Part shown: one piece after another, positions 1 to 8,948 of the stretch
Position numbering within the stretch: the first letter of the stretch is position 1
Layout of the letters: each line of letters opens with the position of its first letter
NCBI RefSeq assembly: GCF_001730525.1
Contig: NZ_MDFN01000030.1
Span: 1 to 64,000, forward strand
DNA from: Arcticibacter eurypsychrophilus
Lineage (GTDB): Bacteria > Bacteroidota > Bacteroidia > Sphingobacteriales > Sphingobacteriaceae
DNA: 64,000 nt
Reading direction: 5' to 3'
Program-made: the position numbers and the translations under genes
The notes under the pieces: generated by a model
What the model was told of the DNA's origin: nothing
What the model saw: only the letters and a program-made list of their open reading frames with translations
Databases searched by the model: none

Positions 1-19
1 AATTTCTGTGCATTGTTAA

Positions 20-202
20 TTACCGACTACAATTGTAGACAAGTAAATAAAGCGGAATAACTATTATCGCAATTGGGAAGATGATGAGAAACAATAATAA
101 ATAATACGCTTGTTTGTGCGCCATGTTGAATGTTTGCCCAAATCCATACTTCTTTTCAACAAACAGCTCAGGATCATCAGGATTGTAAAAAACATTCCCC
201 AT
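20..202 (-). CDS. small DUF5808-like membrane protein
   Basis: A 60-residue protein. The N-terminus reads NPDDPELFVEKKYGFGQTFN, which resembles the DUF5808 motif (PDDPR.FVPKR.G.G.TLN), followed by one hydrophobic segment at about residues 33-55 that should span the membrane. The function of this family is not established. It lies at the left edge of the accessory region and is transcribed away from the lipoprotein gene at 505. The family assignment is from memory of the motif, so it is tentative. The short length matches stand-alone DUF5808 proteins. Confidence 0.6.
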   Translation of the reverse strand: MGNVFYNPDDPELFVEKKYGFGQTFNMAHKQAYYLLLFLIIFPIAIIVIPLYLLVYNCSR

Positions 203-504
203 GTCCAGTACTTAGAATTCTTCCTATGATTATACTTCCATATTGCATATTAGAATCATCATCACATCAATATTCTGACTTGTAAAAGTTACTTCTTGAA
301 GGGCCTTTGATTTATCGTAAACAACCTACAAATATGCGCATGATACATGGAGTGCTTTGCTTAAGCTTCGAGGATATTCTCCTTCACAGTGTATGTAATT
401 AAGAAAAATCAATTCTTCTAAAGTTGTTAGGAGTAAAATAGCTATTACTAGCTATTGCGTCAATCATTTACTCAAGGTACATTAGAGAACTCAATCATAT
501 CAAA
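203..504. other. AT-rich spacer, no gene seen
   Basis: A 302-bp divergent spacer between the small membrane protein and the lipoprotein gene. It should hold promoters for both, but I see no clean TAnnTTTG element, RNA gene or strong hairpin in it. Confidence 0.5.
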
Positions 505-1263
505 ATGACTAAACTCTATTCATTATTTGCCCAAGGATTCTCTTGTGTATTTTTATTAATGGTTCTATCGGGATGTGGTACTAATTGCAAATATTTAACG
601 GTTGTCTGTCCAGTCACGAATATGCCTGTTAATTACCCAAAATCTCAGAAATGTGCAAAATTATTTTATGAGGACGCTGTTAAGACCTATGAACCGCGCT
701 TCAAGGGGGATATAGATATTCTAAGTAAAATAAAGATTATGTCTGTAGATGCTGGTGTAGATGCAAAAGTGGACTTATTAAAAGAAAAACTTACGAGCGA
801 ACACCAGCTTATGCAAGGGGTTCTGCAATCGGCTACATTGTTGTTAGCATCACACCCATGCGATGGGATTGTTGCTTATACACAAGCGATGGATAATGTT
901 GCTAATTATAAAATCCGCCTTGAAATGATTGCTGCCGACGTAGAAAAAAACAAACAAAATCCAGAAGCACTTAAGCAGGTATTAGATACTTACAATAAGG
1001 GAAAATTCGTTGGCAAAAGAGTTGGGATTATCCTGGGTGCTTTAGATACATACTATGCTAATAATAATAAATATCCTTCCAGCCTGTCAGAGTTGCCGGA
1101 TAAGCTTTCAAAAGACTCTATTGCAATTCTTGGATTGAGCTTGTTATACACTGCTGATTCCGCTGAAACTTACACGTTAAGATTTGCGGGCCAAGATGGA
1201 GTGATAAATAGTTCAGATGACAAAATACACAAAGGCACTAATGGCAAGCTCATCCCATTTTAA
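505..1263 (+). CDS. lipoprotein with pseudopilin-G-like C-terminal tail
   Basis: A 252-residue predicted lipoprotein. The signal peptide ends in a lipobox (VLSGC, lipidated Cys about residue 24). The middle is helical without a recognised domain. The last 80 residues contain LDTYYANNNKYPSSLSEL and then YTLRFAGQDGVINSSDDKIH. This resembles the C-terminal half of type II secretion pseudopilin G proteins, where a YP...L helix is followed by an acidic, calcium-binding-like loop, but the N-terminal pilin helix is absent. No secretion genes are nearby. Function unknown. The start ATG at 505 gives a complete signal peptide. Confidence 0.7.
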   Translation: MTKLYSLFAQGFSCVFLLMVLSGCGTNCKYLTVVCPVTNMPVNYPKSQKCAKLFYEDAVKTYEPRFKGDIDILSKIKIMSVDAGVDAKVDLLKEKLTSEHQLMQGVLQSATLLLASHPCDGIVAYTQAMDNVANYKIRLEMIAADVEKNKQNPEALKQVLDTYNKGKFVGKRVGIILGALDTYYANNNKYPSSLSELPDKLSKDSIAILGLSLLYTADSAETYTLRFAGQDGVINSSDDKIHKGTNGKLIPF

Positions 1264-1401
1264 CAAAAAGAACTAAACACTTACACCTCTTTTTCTTAAT
1301 TCGCTTAATGGTCATTAATTCGAATATAGTACCCTAGTATTTTCAGTAACCGTTTATCATATAGGCTTTATTTTCAATACTTGACTAGTTTGGTTGTATG
1401 T

Positions 1402-1432
1402 GTCCTTTTTTAAGAACCAATTAAAAAAGGAC
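1402..1432. terminator. bidirectional hairpin terminator
   Basis: A perfect 12-bp stem (GTCCTTTTTTAA and its complement) with a 7-nt loop lies between the convergent lipoprotein gene and hsdR. The A and T tracts inside the stem would allow termination in both directions. Confidence 0.7.
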
Positions 1433-1454
1433 GCTAATAAATTCTTTATAGCTA

Positions 1455-4421
1455 CTAGTAATACTCCTTTATATAAGCATAAGCCCGATCAAACAAAACC
1501 TGTTCCTTATGCAACTTATACTTCAACAAAGCCTGGCGCAACGATTTCTGCACTTCCCGTTCCCCTGATGCAGTTTTTTGCCATCCAGGAAAACGAACCA
1601 ATCGAACAATAGAATCTATATCATTTACAATCCTCTCCACAACCGCAGGAGTCTGGTCAGTTTTAAGCTCCAAAAACAACTCTGTTAAAGCAGCCTGAGG
1701 CGTTTTCTCAGGAATAGCTAGCGCAAGCTCTTTCTCTGCCTGAAGAGTCTCCTTGGCTAGCTTACAGAGTTCTTTTACAAATTCTATAGAAGTGATCAAT
1801 CCCCGCTCTGCTCTATCTCTCAGGGCTTCTAAAAGCTCACTCAATTTTTTGAACCTAGGATCACCGCCACGTTTTTTAAACCGCTTTATCAATATCTTCT
1901 CCAAATCCTTAGCTGCCTTTGGATCTGGATTGTTAAAAATATCTTCAATCACATCCGCATCCAGTACAAACTCATCCAATTGATGTATTTCACCAACATG
2001 GATATTTTCATGGATAAGCTTAGTTGTCTGTGCTCCCAAAGAAAACCATAGCAATTTACCAATATGATTAGACGCAGGACGAACGGATTCAAAAACTTGA
2101 GAAAGCCATTTATAATCTACCTGATAATCATTCAGTATCTGATCCGGTGACAAAGACTCCCATAAATTAGCCAGATACTTAAAGTCTTTTGCAAAAGCAT
2201 CCTTTTTTTCATCGGTATTAATAACATTTTGAGCAGCTTCAAGTCCGTCAAAACCTGTTATCGTTCTATCCAAGTCTCCAAAATGCATTAGCGTTTTTTC
2301 TATCGCTTTTGGTAATACGTTGCGTAATTCTGATAAGTTAGATATTATCTTTTTTACACCTTCTTCATCAAATTCAAGAGCCTTTGCTGCATCATCAAAA
2401 ACGCCAAAATAATCTACAATCCTTCCAAATGTCTTTCCTGGAAACAAACGATTCGTTCTACAAATGGCCTGTAATAAAGTATGATCTTTTATCGATTTAT
2501 CCAGATACATCGTTTGCAAAATTGGCGCATCAAAGCCTGTCAAAAGCTTGGCTGTTACAATTAAGAATTTCAATTCTGTTAATGGAGCATTAAAGTCATC
2601 AAGTATTTTTTCTTGCTGACTCTTATCTACAGCCCATTTTTGTTTAAATTCATACGAATCATTGGCTGTTGTGGATATTACGACTTTACTCGCAGCAATC
2701 GGAAAATAACGATCCAGTTCTTCTTTGTATTGAACACAAGCATAACGATCAGGACAAACAATCATAGCCTTGTACCCTTGTGGCCCAACCTTTTCATTAA
2801 AATGCTTAGCTATGTCCTCAACAATTTTTGCAACCCGCTCAGGCGATTTCAAAAATGCAGCCATCTTAGCTGATTTTCTATTTAAAGCATCAGCTTCCTC
2901 ATCAGATAATGCAGACTCTTCTTTAAAATCCTGGAAAGCCTGATCAATTGTCTCCTTATCCACATGAACATCTACTAAACGAGGCTCAAAATGCAAAGGT
3001 AAAGTTGCGTTATCACGAATTGAATCTTGAAAAGTATATCGAGACAAATATCCGCCTTCATCTTCCGAAGATCCAAATGCCCAAAAGGTGTTTTTATCAG
3101 CCTTATTAACCGGTGTTCCAGTTAATCCGAATAAAAAGGCATTGGGTAATGCAGCACGCATTTGTCTTCCTAAATCACCCTCTTGCGTTCTATGCGCCTC
3201 ATCCACTAAAACAATAATGTTATCACGTGTATTCATATCAGGCTTTGCATCCCTGAATTTATGAATCATCGAAATGATGATCTTTCTGGTATCCCGCTCT
3301 AATAAGGTTTTAAGTTCGCTAATACTTTCTGTGGTAACCACGTTGCTAATATCCGCGGCGTTGAAGGTACCCGTAATTTGGGTATCTAAATCTATTCTGT
3401 CCACCAAAACAATAACCGTTGGGCTTTTTAAAGCAGCCAGCTTACGTAACTTCTGTGCTGCGAATACCATCAATAATGACTTCCCAGAACCCTGGAAATG
3501 CCAGATCAATCCCTTTTTAATTCTACCTTCAACAACCCGATCAACTATTTTATTTGCCCCTTCATATTGCTGGAAACGACATATAATTTTTATCCTCTGT
3601 TTCTTTTTATTGGTGGTGAATAAAGAAAAATTCTGAAGAATATCCAGTAATCTTACAGGACTCATCAAGTCTGATAACTCCTTCCCTATTTCAGCTAAAC
3701 CTAAACGCCTAGCTAAAGCATCATCATCACCTTCAATACGCCAGGGGGACCAAAACTCCAAGGGAGTTCGAATACCGCCGTATTTTAAAGTTTTACCTTC
3801 AGTCGCAAAAGAAAGAATATTTGTAACAAACAATTGCGGTATGGCATCCTCGTAAACAGCATGAATTTCATGGGCACCATCAAGCCAACTCACGGAGGGA
3901 CGTATTGGTGTCTTGGCCTCACCAACAACAACCGGGATCCCATTGATGAATAATACAATGTCAGGAATCTTCGTCTCTCGGTAGTGAACGCGAAATTGGT
4001 TCGTTACCCAGTAATGGTTATTATCTAATTTTTCAAAATCTATTAGGCGAACCTGTACATGGCGGTTATTTTCACTAAAAGGCATTGTCTTTTCGCCCTG
4101 CATCCATTTAAAAAACTCCTCATTCGCTTTTACTAACCCTACCTGGTTAACTGATAACAGAATTGCCCTGAGCTTATAAATAACCTCATCCGCCAATTCA
4201 TTACGAACTCCAATTTCCGGATTTAACCTAATTAAAGCATCCTTCAGTTCAGTTTCCAGTAAAAGTTCATTAACACCTCTTTCCAGCTCTGAAGGATCTT
4301 TATAAATCCATTTATTACCATAGTTGGCTTCTGGTTCAGTAACTAAGCTGCTATTTAAATTCACATTGCTTAATTGATGAATGATATAATGTTCTACTGA
4401 GTTGAGTTCGTTGAATGACAT
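1455..4421 (-). CDS. hsdR: type I restriction enzyme, R (motor/nuclease) subunit
   Basis: A 988-residue HsdR, a normal family length. The N-terminal nuclease domain shows the PD-(D/E)XK core: D154 in IPDIVLF, then E168 and K170 in VVVGEAK. The SF2 translocase follows with Walker A GSGKS (about 311-315), DEAH (407-410), LTGTP (433-437) and a QAICRTNR motif VI. With HsdM and HsdS it would translocate on and cut unmodified DNA. It is the last gene of the locus, but it is separated from darG by a hairpin terminator and 86 bp. It may therefore have its own promoter or depend on readthrough. No truncation or frameshift is seen. Confidence 0.95.
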   Translation of the reverse strand: MSFNELNSVEHYIIHQLSNVNLNSSLVTEPEANYGNKWIYKDPSELERGVNELLLETELKDALIRLNPEIGVRNELADEVIYKLRAILLSVNQVGLVKANEEFFKWMQGEKTMPFSENNRHVQVRLIDFEKLDNNHYWVTNQFRVHYRETKIPDIVLFINGIPVVVGEAKTPIRPSVSWLDGAHEIHAVYEDAIPQLFVTNILSFATEGKTLKYGGIRTPLEFWSPWRIEGDDDALARRLGLAEIGKELSDLMSPVRLLDILQNFSLFTTNKKKQRIKIICRFQQYEGANKIVDRVVEGRIKKGLIWHFQGSGKSLLMVFAAQKLRKLAALKSPTVIVLVDRIDLDTQITGTFNAADISNVVTTESISELKTLLERDTRKIIISMIHKFRDAKPDMNTRDNIIVLVDEAHRTQEGDLGRQMRAALPNAFLFGLTGTPVNKADKNTFWAFGSSEDEGGYLSRYTFQDSIRDNATLPLHFEPRLVDVHVDKETIDQAFQDFKEESALSDEEADALNRKSAKMAAFLKSPERVAKIVEDIAKHFNEKVGPQGYKAMIVCPDRYACVQYKEELDRYFPIAASKVVISTTANDSYEFKQKWAVDKSQQEKILDDFNAPLTELKFLIVTAKLLTGFDAPILQTMYLDKSIKDHTLLQAICRTNRLFPGKTFGRIVDYFGVFDDAAKALEFDEEGVKKIISNLSELRNVLPKAIEKTLMHFGDLDRTITGFDGLEAAQNVINTDEKKDAFAKDFKYLANLWESLSPDQILNDYQVDYKWLSQVFESVRPASNHIGKLLWFSLGAQTTKLIHENIHVGEIHQLDEFVLDADVIEDIFNNPDPKAAKDLEKILIKRFKKRGGDPRFKKLSELLEALRDRAERGLITSIEFVKELCKLAKETLQAEKELALAIPEKTPQAALTELFLELKTDQTPAVVERIVNDIDSIVRLVRFPGWQKTASGEREVQKSLRQALLKYKLHKEQVLFDRAYAYIKEYY

Positions 4422-4473
4422 TAGTTTTTAGGCTAGGCTAATATATTTACAAAGTAGTAAAATTATACTGTAA

Positions 4474-4503
4474 TAAAAAAAGAGATGGTTTTATCATCTC
4501 TTT
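4474..4503 (-). terminator. terminator between darG and hsdR
   Basis: On the minus strand a 9-bp stem (AAAGAGATG with CATCTCTTT) is followed directly by a run of T residues. It would end transcripts coming from hsdM-hsdS-darTG before hsdR. Confidence 0.7.
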
Positions 4504-4507
4504 CCTC

Positions 4508-5554
4508 TTATACAAATACATTTTGTTTATGTTGTTCCAAATGCTCTGCGGCAATTCTAACATGCCTTTCTTCAAACATATGGGCCTTCCGGGGATTCCA
4601 GGCTTTAATTTCGTGAACTAGTAATCCCAGATCTTTTGTTTTATTCACCTGCTGTACAAAATCTACTGAAGCTAATAGTTCCAATGAAAATGTAGACTCA
4701 AAACCATTGATTAACTTAAGTACATTTTGTAACCTTTGCTTTTGTTCAAAAGATAACTGGGTTTCTACGTATCTGTTAATTTCATCTGCTTTAGCATAAT
4801 TTAGAAACAGCGGTTCGAATGGTTTCGCCTGATTCTGTTCCATACCTTTCAAATAAACGCCATTTAAATAACCAAGCACATGATTCAGCTGAACAGTATA
4901 AGGACCATAATGATGTGCTTTAAAATCCAGTTTTAAATTTTCACCACTCCGTTGTAAAAAATATGCTAATTTATTTACCACAAACAGACTACTTTGCTCA
5001 CCATAAATTTCATATTGGTGCATTAAATGCAACAACATCGCTCTTGCCGGTGTTAGCTTAATTTCTTTTTTTACACCTTCTTTTTGTAGAATCTCTTTTA
5101 TATGATCATTTGGTGTGTAAACTATTACTTCAGCAGATAAGTTGCCCAGGTATTTATCGATCATTGGCTGAACTTTTTTCCAATCCAACCCGCCATTTCC
5201 ACAACCTAATGGAGGTAATGCGATACTTTGTACCTGCTTTTCAATAATAAGTTTACGAAGTTCTTGTAATCCAGATTCTATGTATTCATATCTCGAATCT
5301 CCACGCCAATGCGCTTTTGTTGGAAAGTTAATAATCAACTTTTTATCAGTCAAATCATCTTCCTGAACAACAAGTAATTCACCCACATGAAAAGACTTCA
5401 CTCTACAAGCTTCCTTATATACCTTGTAATTATTGGCAAAACGGTTTTTAAACTGCAATGCAATACCTTTCCCCATGACACCTACGGTATTCACAGTATT
5501 TACCAATGCATCAACAGATGCATCTAATAAATTTCCTTGTGTGTACTTGATCAT
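4508..5554 (-). CDS. darG: DarG-type macrodomain antitoxin
   Basis: A 348-residue protein. Residues 1-155 form a macrodomain: GNLLDASVDALVNTVN, the NTVGVMGKG loop at 22-30, and PPLGCGNGGLDW at 114-125. Lys80 (FPTK80) sits where DarG enzymes carry a catalytic lysine. The C-terminal part (about 165-340, with HHYGPYTVQLNHVLGYLNG) resembles the second DarG domain that binds DarT. In the known family DarG removes ADP-ribose from DNA and neutralises DarT. The start ATGATC overlaps the darT stop by 4 bp (ATGA), so the pair is translationally coupled. The toxin-antitoxin gene order and domain make-up agree. Confidence 0.92.
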   Translation of the reverse strand: MIKYTQGNLLDASVDALVNTVNTVGVMGKGIALQFKNRFANNYKVYKEACRVKSFHVGELLVVQEDDLTDKKLIINFPTKAHWRGDSRYEYIESGLQELRKLIIEKQVQSIALPPLGCGNGGLDWKKVQPMIDKYLGNLSAEVIVYTPNDHIKEILQKEGVKKEIKLTPARAMLLHLMHQYEIYGEQSSLFVVNKLAYFLQRSGENLKLDFKAHHYGPYTVQLNHVLGYLNGVYLKGMEQNQAKPFEPLFLNYAKADEINRYVETQLSFEQKQRLQNVLKLINGFESTFSLELLASVDFVQQVNKTKDLGLLVHEIKAWNPRKAHMFEERHVRIAAEHLEQHKQNVFV

Positions 5555-6186
5555 GGGTAATATAATTTATTTCCTGTATCTATATGAACTGGAATATTCA
5601 ATCCAAAAGTATACAATTGCTCTTCAATATAGGTCTTTTTTTCTTCATTTTTAACAACTATCGCACTAATTAATTCTACAGGCAGATGGTGCCTAACCAG
5701 AAATTCCGCTTGTTTTAAATCTCTCTTCTGAATATTTTCTTCTGTATTTTTCCATTCAAGGGCATTAATGCAATCCCAATTCAATTTATCTAAATCAGCA
5801 GTATCCGTGAAGGTTTCAACAAATTTTAATTTAGCATTCCGATCGGTAAAGAAGAAATCAACACCGGACTGACTTACTACCTCAATTTTGCAAACAAGAA
5901 ATATCAAATCTTCTTGTGGCCGCTTTTGAACCCCTAGATAACCATTCATTATGACGTAGAGCATTGGGGAATGCCCTGCAAAGTAGAATGGAATGTAATC
6001 TCCTAACACACCTAATCCTTCTAAATCAATGGGATGCTGATCTCTATCATTAATTAATTGTTGATGACCAATATTAATAAAATTAGCATCCGCATTTTCA
6101 TGGGCACGACAACATAATCCATATTGTAAAATATGAGGAACGTTTTGCCAATGCACCATGCGATATATGTATTTACCTATAGCCAA
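5551..6186 (-). CDS. darT: DarT-type DNA ADP-ribosyltransferase toxin
   Basis: A 211-residue protein of the DarT (DUF4433) family, which transfers ADP-ribose from NAD+ to thymidine in single-stranded DNA. Visible family marks are the N-terminal YRMVHWQNVPHILQYGL, the central DYIPFYFAGHSPMLYVI, and the RDLKQAEFLV helix whose Glu (about 161) matches the catalytic glutamate. Arg48 is a candidate for the NAD-contacting arginine. The first in-frame start is TTG at 6186, abutting the hsdS stop. An ATG 27 bp further in would cut into the conserved N-terminus, so TTG is preferred. No disabling change is visible. Confidence 0.92.
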   Translation of the reverse strand: MAIGKYIYRMVHWQNVPHILQYGLCCRAHENADANFINIGHQQLINDRDQHPIDLEGLGVLGDYIPFYFAGHSPMLYVIMNGYLGVQKRPQEDLIFLVCKIEVVSQSGVDFFFTDRNAKLKFVETFTDTADLDKLNWDCINALEWKNTEENIQKRDLKQAEFLVRHHLPVELISAIVVKNEEKKTYIEEQLYTFGLNIPVHIDTGNKLYYP

Positions 6187-7413
6187 CTATCCAAATATTT
6201 GATTGATTAAGGCTTTTTGTAAGGATTTGGAGGCATTAAGTTTTGAATTAACACCAGAAATTGACGTATCAAAGTATTCCATTTTTTTTATAATCAAATC
6301 TTGTACTTTTAATATTGGTATTGCCAGTGGGAGACTTCCAATATCACTTTGATCTAAGCTTGCTTGATTAATAGCTTGCTTTGCTCTTCGTTCATAAAAG
6401 CGTTTTGCTGGCTTATTATCTAAAAGATAATGCAAAAACGTATATCTGATCAAGGATGGGTCTGCTTTTAATCTCATAAGATTAACTCCATGATATAAGT
6501 CTACGTGTTCTTTATAAAGAGCAACTTTGCCAATATGAGCTACACTATTAATGTGACTAAACAATATATCACCAACATCCAATTTATATTTTGAATAATC
6601 TCTAGTGGTATCAATAAACCCTACATTCTTTATATTTATTACACTCTCTGAGATAGTTTCTATACGGGTTACTTTAATCCCTTTCTCATTCAAGTTTTGT
6701 TCTTCTGAAATTCCATTTCTCAGGCTTGATAACAATTCTTTAAGATGAAAGACTGTCCAACTCTTAGGATAAACTATTGACTTATATTTAGCATTCTCTT
6801 CATCAAAGTAAATTCCTGAAGTAATGCTCCTATTGAAATAAACATATTGACCTCTAGTTATTTTATTTAGTAATTTATGCTCCTGCTCAATTAAATGATC
6901 AATTCTCCACAATAATCTACCCAATCGTTCTTGTTCTTCTAAAGGAGGTAGATGAAACTCTTGTGTTTTTAGTGTTCCCCAATTTATAGTTGGAGAAAGT
7001 GAACCAACAGAAATATCAACCGCCCTATTCATGAACAAATCGGAGTGTATAAAAAAAGGAAAAAGTTTAGGATGAATAACCGCTGGATTAGCTCTCAAAA
7101 CCAATGAATGCGCTGAGCAGAAACCATCGAAAGTTGCTATCGCCGCTTTACGCTGATATGCTCTCCTTCTTCCAAAAATGATATCCCCAGGGTAACACCT
7201 AAGTTTTGTTCCATTAACATCATCTGGCGTTCCTGTTCTTTTTATGTGTAAAGATTCAGAATCAATATGTTCTAAACCTACATATACTTGTAAATCAGTA
7301 TCATTTGGGTCTACACGTTCAGATATATTTTTAGCAATCTCATCAAAGCGATAAGATCTCCACTTAGACCTATCAATATTTTTCAAATCAATCCCTTGCA
7401 AAATTGTTTCCAT
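6187..7413 (-). CDS. hsdS: type I restriction enzyme, specificity subunit
   Basis: A 408-residue HsdS with the usual two-half layout. Target recognition domain 1 covers about residues 1-150. A central conserved helix follows (LPPLEEQERLGRLLWRIDHL). Target recognition domain 2 runs to about 350, and a distal helix (VQDLIIKKMEYFDTSISGVN) closes the protein. HsdS chooses the bipartite DNA target and holds the M subunits. The ATG starts immediately after the upstream hsdM stop (TAA then ATG), and the stop abuts darT, so hsdM-hsdS-darT-darG look like one transcript. The recognition sequence cannot be read from the protein. Confidence 0.93.
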   Translation of the reverse strand: METILQGIDLKNIDRSKWRSYRFDEIAKNISERVDPNDTDLQVYVGLEHIDSESLHIKRTGTPDDVNGTKLRCYPGDIIFGRRRAYQRKAAIATFDGFCSAHSLVLRANPAVIHPKLFPFFIHSDLFMNRAVDISVGSLSPTINWGTLKTQEFHLPPLEEQERLGRLLWRIDHLIEQEHKLLNKITRGQYVYFNRSITSGIYFDEENAKYKSIVYPKSWTVFHLKELLSSLRNGISEEQNLNEKGIKVTRIETISESVINIKNVGFIDTTRDYSKYKLDVGDILFSHINSVAHIGKVALYKEHVDLYHGVNLMRLKADPSLIRYTFLHYLLDNKPAKRFYERRAKQAINQASLDQSDIGSLPLAIPILKVQDLIIKKMEYFDTSISGVNSKLNASKSLQKALINQIFG

Positions 7414-8874
7414 TTAGTTTAAGATTTGAAATAACTCACTCATACTTTTCTTTAAGTCAACAGATTGCTTATTAAATGCCGACAGTGCTTCATCAATTGA
7501 TAATTGCACTTTTTGTGAATCGACATTGCTCACATACAAAGCCATGTTTAGACTTGACCTATTATTTATTATTTCTTCTATGGGCACTACTTTACAGAAT
7601 CCATCAGCGTCCTGGAAATTCTTATAGGCATCAAAGATTTTAATAATATGATTTTGTTGTAAATGAGAAATAGTCTTTTCTTGTTTTAGCTCCTTAACCG
7701 CATTGATAATTAAAACCTTACCTTTCTTACTAACAGCCTTGTTATTATTAGTAATCAACAAACACGCTTCCATCGGTGAGTTATAAAATAAATTGGGACC
7801 TAACCCAATCACACATTCAACCAAATCTTGTTCAATCATCTTTTTGCGCATTTCAGTTTCAGCATCTCTAAACAAAATACCATGAGGCCATAATGAAATA
7901 GAACGCCCGTTCTTCTCATTTAAACTTTTCTGAATATGTTGTTGGAAAGCATAATCTGCACAGCCTTGAGGTGGTGTTCCCCAAATATTTCTACCGTAAG
8001 GATCACTTTCAAATCCTTTACGGTCCCAAGCCTTTATGGAATAAGGTGGATTAGCTAAAATAACGTTGAACTTTTTTAGTTCATCATTCTCTAAAAATGC
8101 CGGCTGAGCTAAAGTATCCCCACGTACAATACTGAACTCCTCTATACCATGCATAAACATATTCATACGGGCAATGGCTGAGGTTATCAAATTTATTTCC
8201 TGCCCGTAAAGTTTTAAAGTCCGAAATTCTTTACCTTCTTCTCTTAAATGTAAAGCACAATTCAGCAACAATCCTCCAGAACCACAAGTAGGGTCATACA
8301 CACTCTCTCCAGGTTGCGGATCCATGATCATTGTCATCAGCTTCACTACAGTTCTGTTGGTATAGAACTCAGCAGCAGTATGCCCACTATCATCAGCAAA
8401 TTCTTTAATCAAATATTCATAAGCGTTGCCTAATTTATCATCTGGCACATTTTCAAGATTAAGTTTGTGCTGAGAAAAATGCTCTACCAGATTATTTAAA
8501 GTAGCATCTGACAGGCGCTCTTTATTTGTCCAGCTGGCATCACCAAAGATACCAAACAGGGTTTCAGGATTAGCCTTCTCTATCTCCCGCATAGCCTCCT
8601 GAATGGCCATACCAACATTCACTGTCACTTCTCTTACTTGATTCCAATGAGCACCAATAGGTATTTGAAAGCGATGATTCTCCTCAAAGGCAGCATACTC
8701 TAAATCTCCGTCACTTTCTTTTAAGGCTTTTTCAAATTCTTCTTCATACACATCGCAAATGCGTTTAAAAAAAAGCAAAGGAAAAATATATTGTTTATAA
8801 TCTCCGGCATCTATTGTACCTCGTAAAGCAGTAGCTGCACCCCAGAGAAATTTTTCTAATTGTTGTTGAGTCAT
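7414..8874 (-). CDS. hsdM: type I DNA methyltransferase subunit M (copy 1)
   Basis: A 486-residue N6-adenine methyltransferase. The HsdM N-terminal helical domain covers about 1-150. The SAM-binding motif DPTCGSGG is at 194-201 and the catalytic NPPY at 275-278. It lies directly upstream of hsdS without a gap. A second, clearly related but different HsdM (8949-10448) precedes it. Both keep all catalytic motifs, so neither is a pseudogene on sequence grounds. It should methylate the target adenine and, with HsdR, decide between maintenance methylation and cleavage. Confidence 0.93.
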   Translation of the reverse strand: MTQQQLEKFLWGAATALRGTIDAGDYKQYIFPLLFFKRICDVYEEEFEKALKESDGDLEYAAFEENHRFQIPIGAHWNQVREVTVNVGMAIQEAMREIEKANPETLFGIFGDASWTNKERLSDATLNNLVEHFSQHKLNLENVPDDKLGNAYEYLIKEFADDSGHTAAEFYTNRTVVKLMTMIMDPQPGESVYDPTCGSGGLLLNCALHLREEGKEFRTLKLYGQEINLITSAIARMNMFMHGIEEFSIVRGDTLAQPAFLENDELKKFNVILANPPYSIKAWDRKGFESDPYGRNIWGTPPQGCADYAFQQHIQKSLNEKNGRSISLWPHGILFRDAETEMRKKMIEQDLVECVIGLGPNLFYNSPMEACLLITNNNKAVSKKGKVLIINAVKELKQEKTISHLQQNHIIKIFDAYKNFQDADGFCKVVPIEEIINNRSSLNMALYVSNVDSQKVQLSIDEALSAFNKQSVDLKKSMSELFQILN

Positions 8875-8948
8875 GATTAACTAAAATTTTCAACTTTATA
8901 TAAGACTCTTACTGCTCATGTTAAGGTTGCTTGAGGACATCTTTATAC

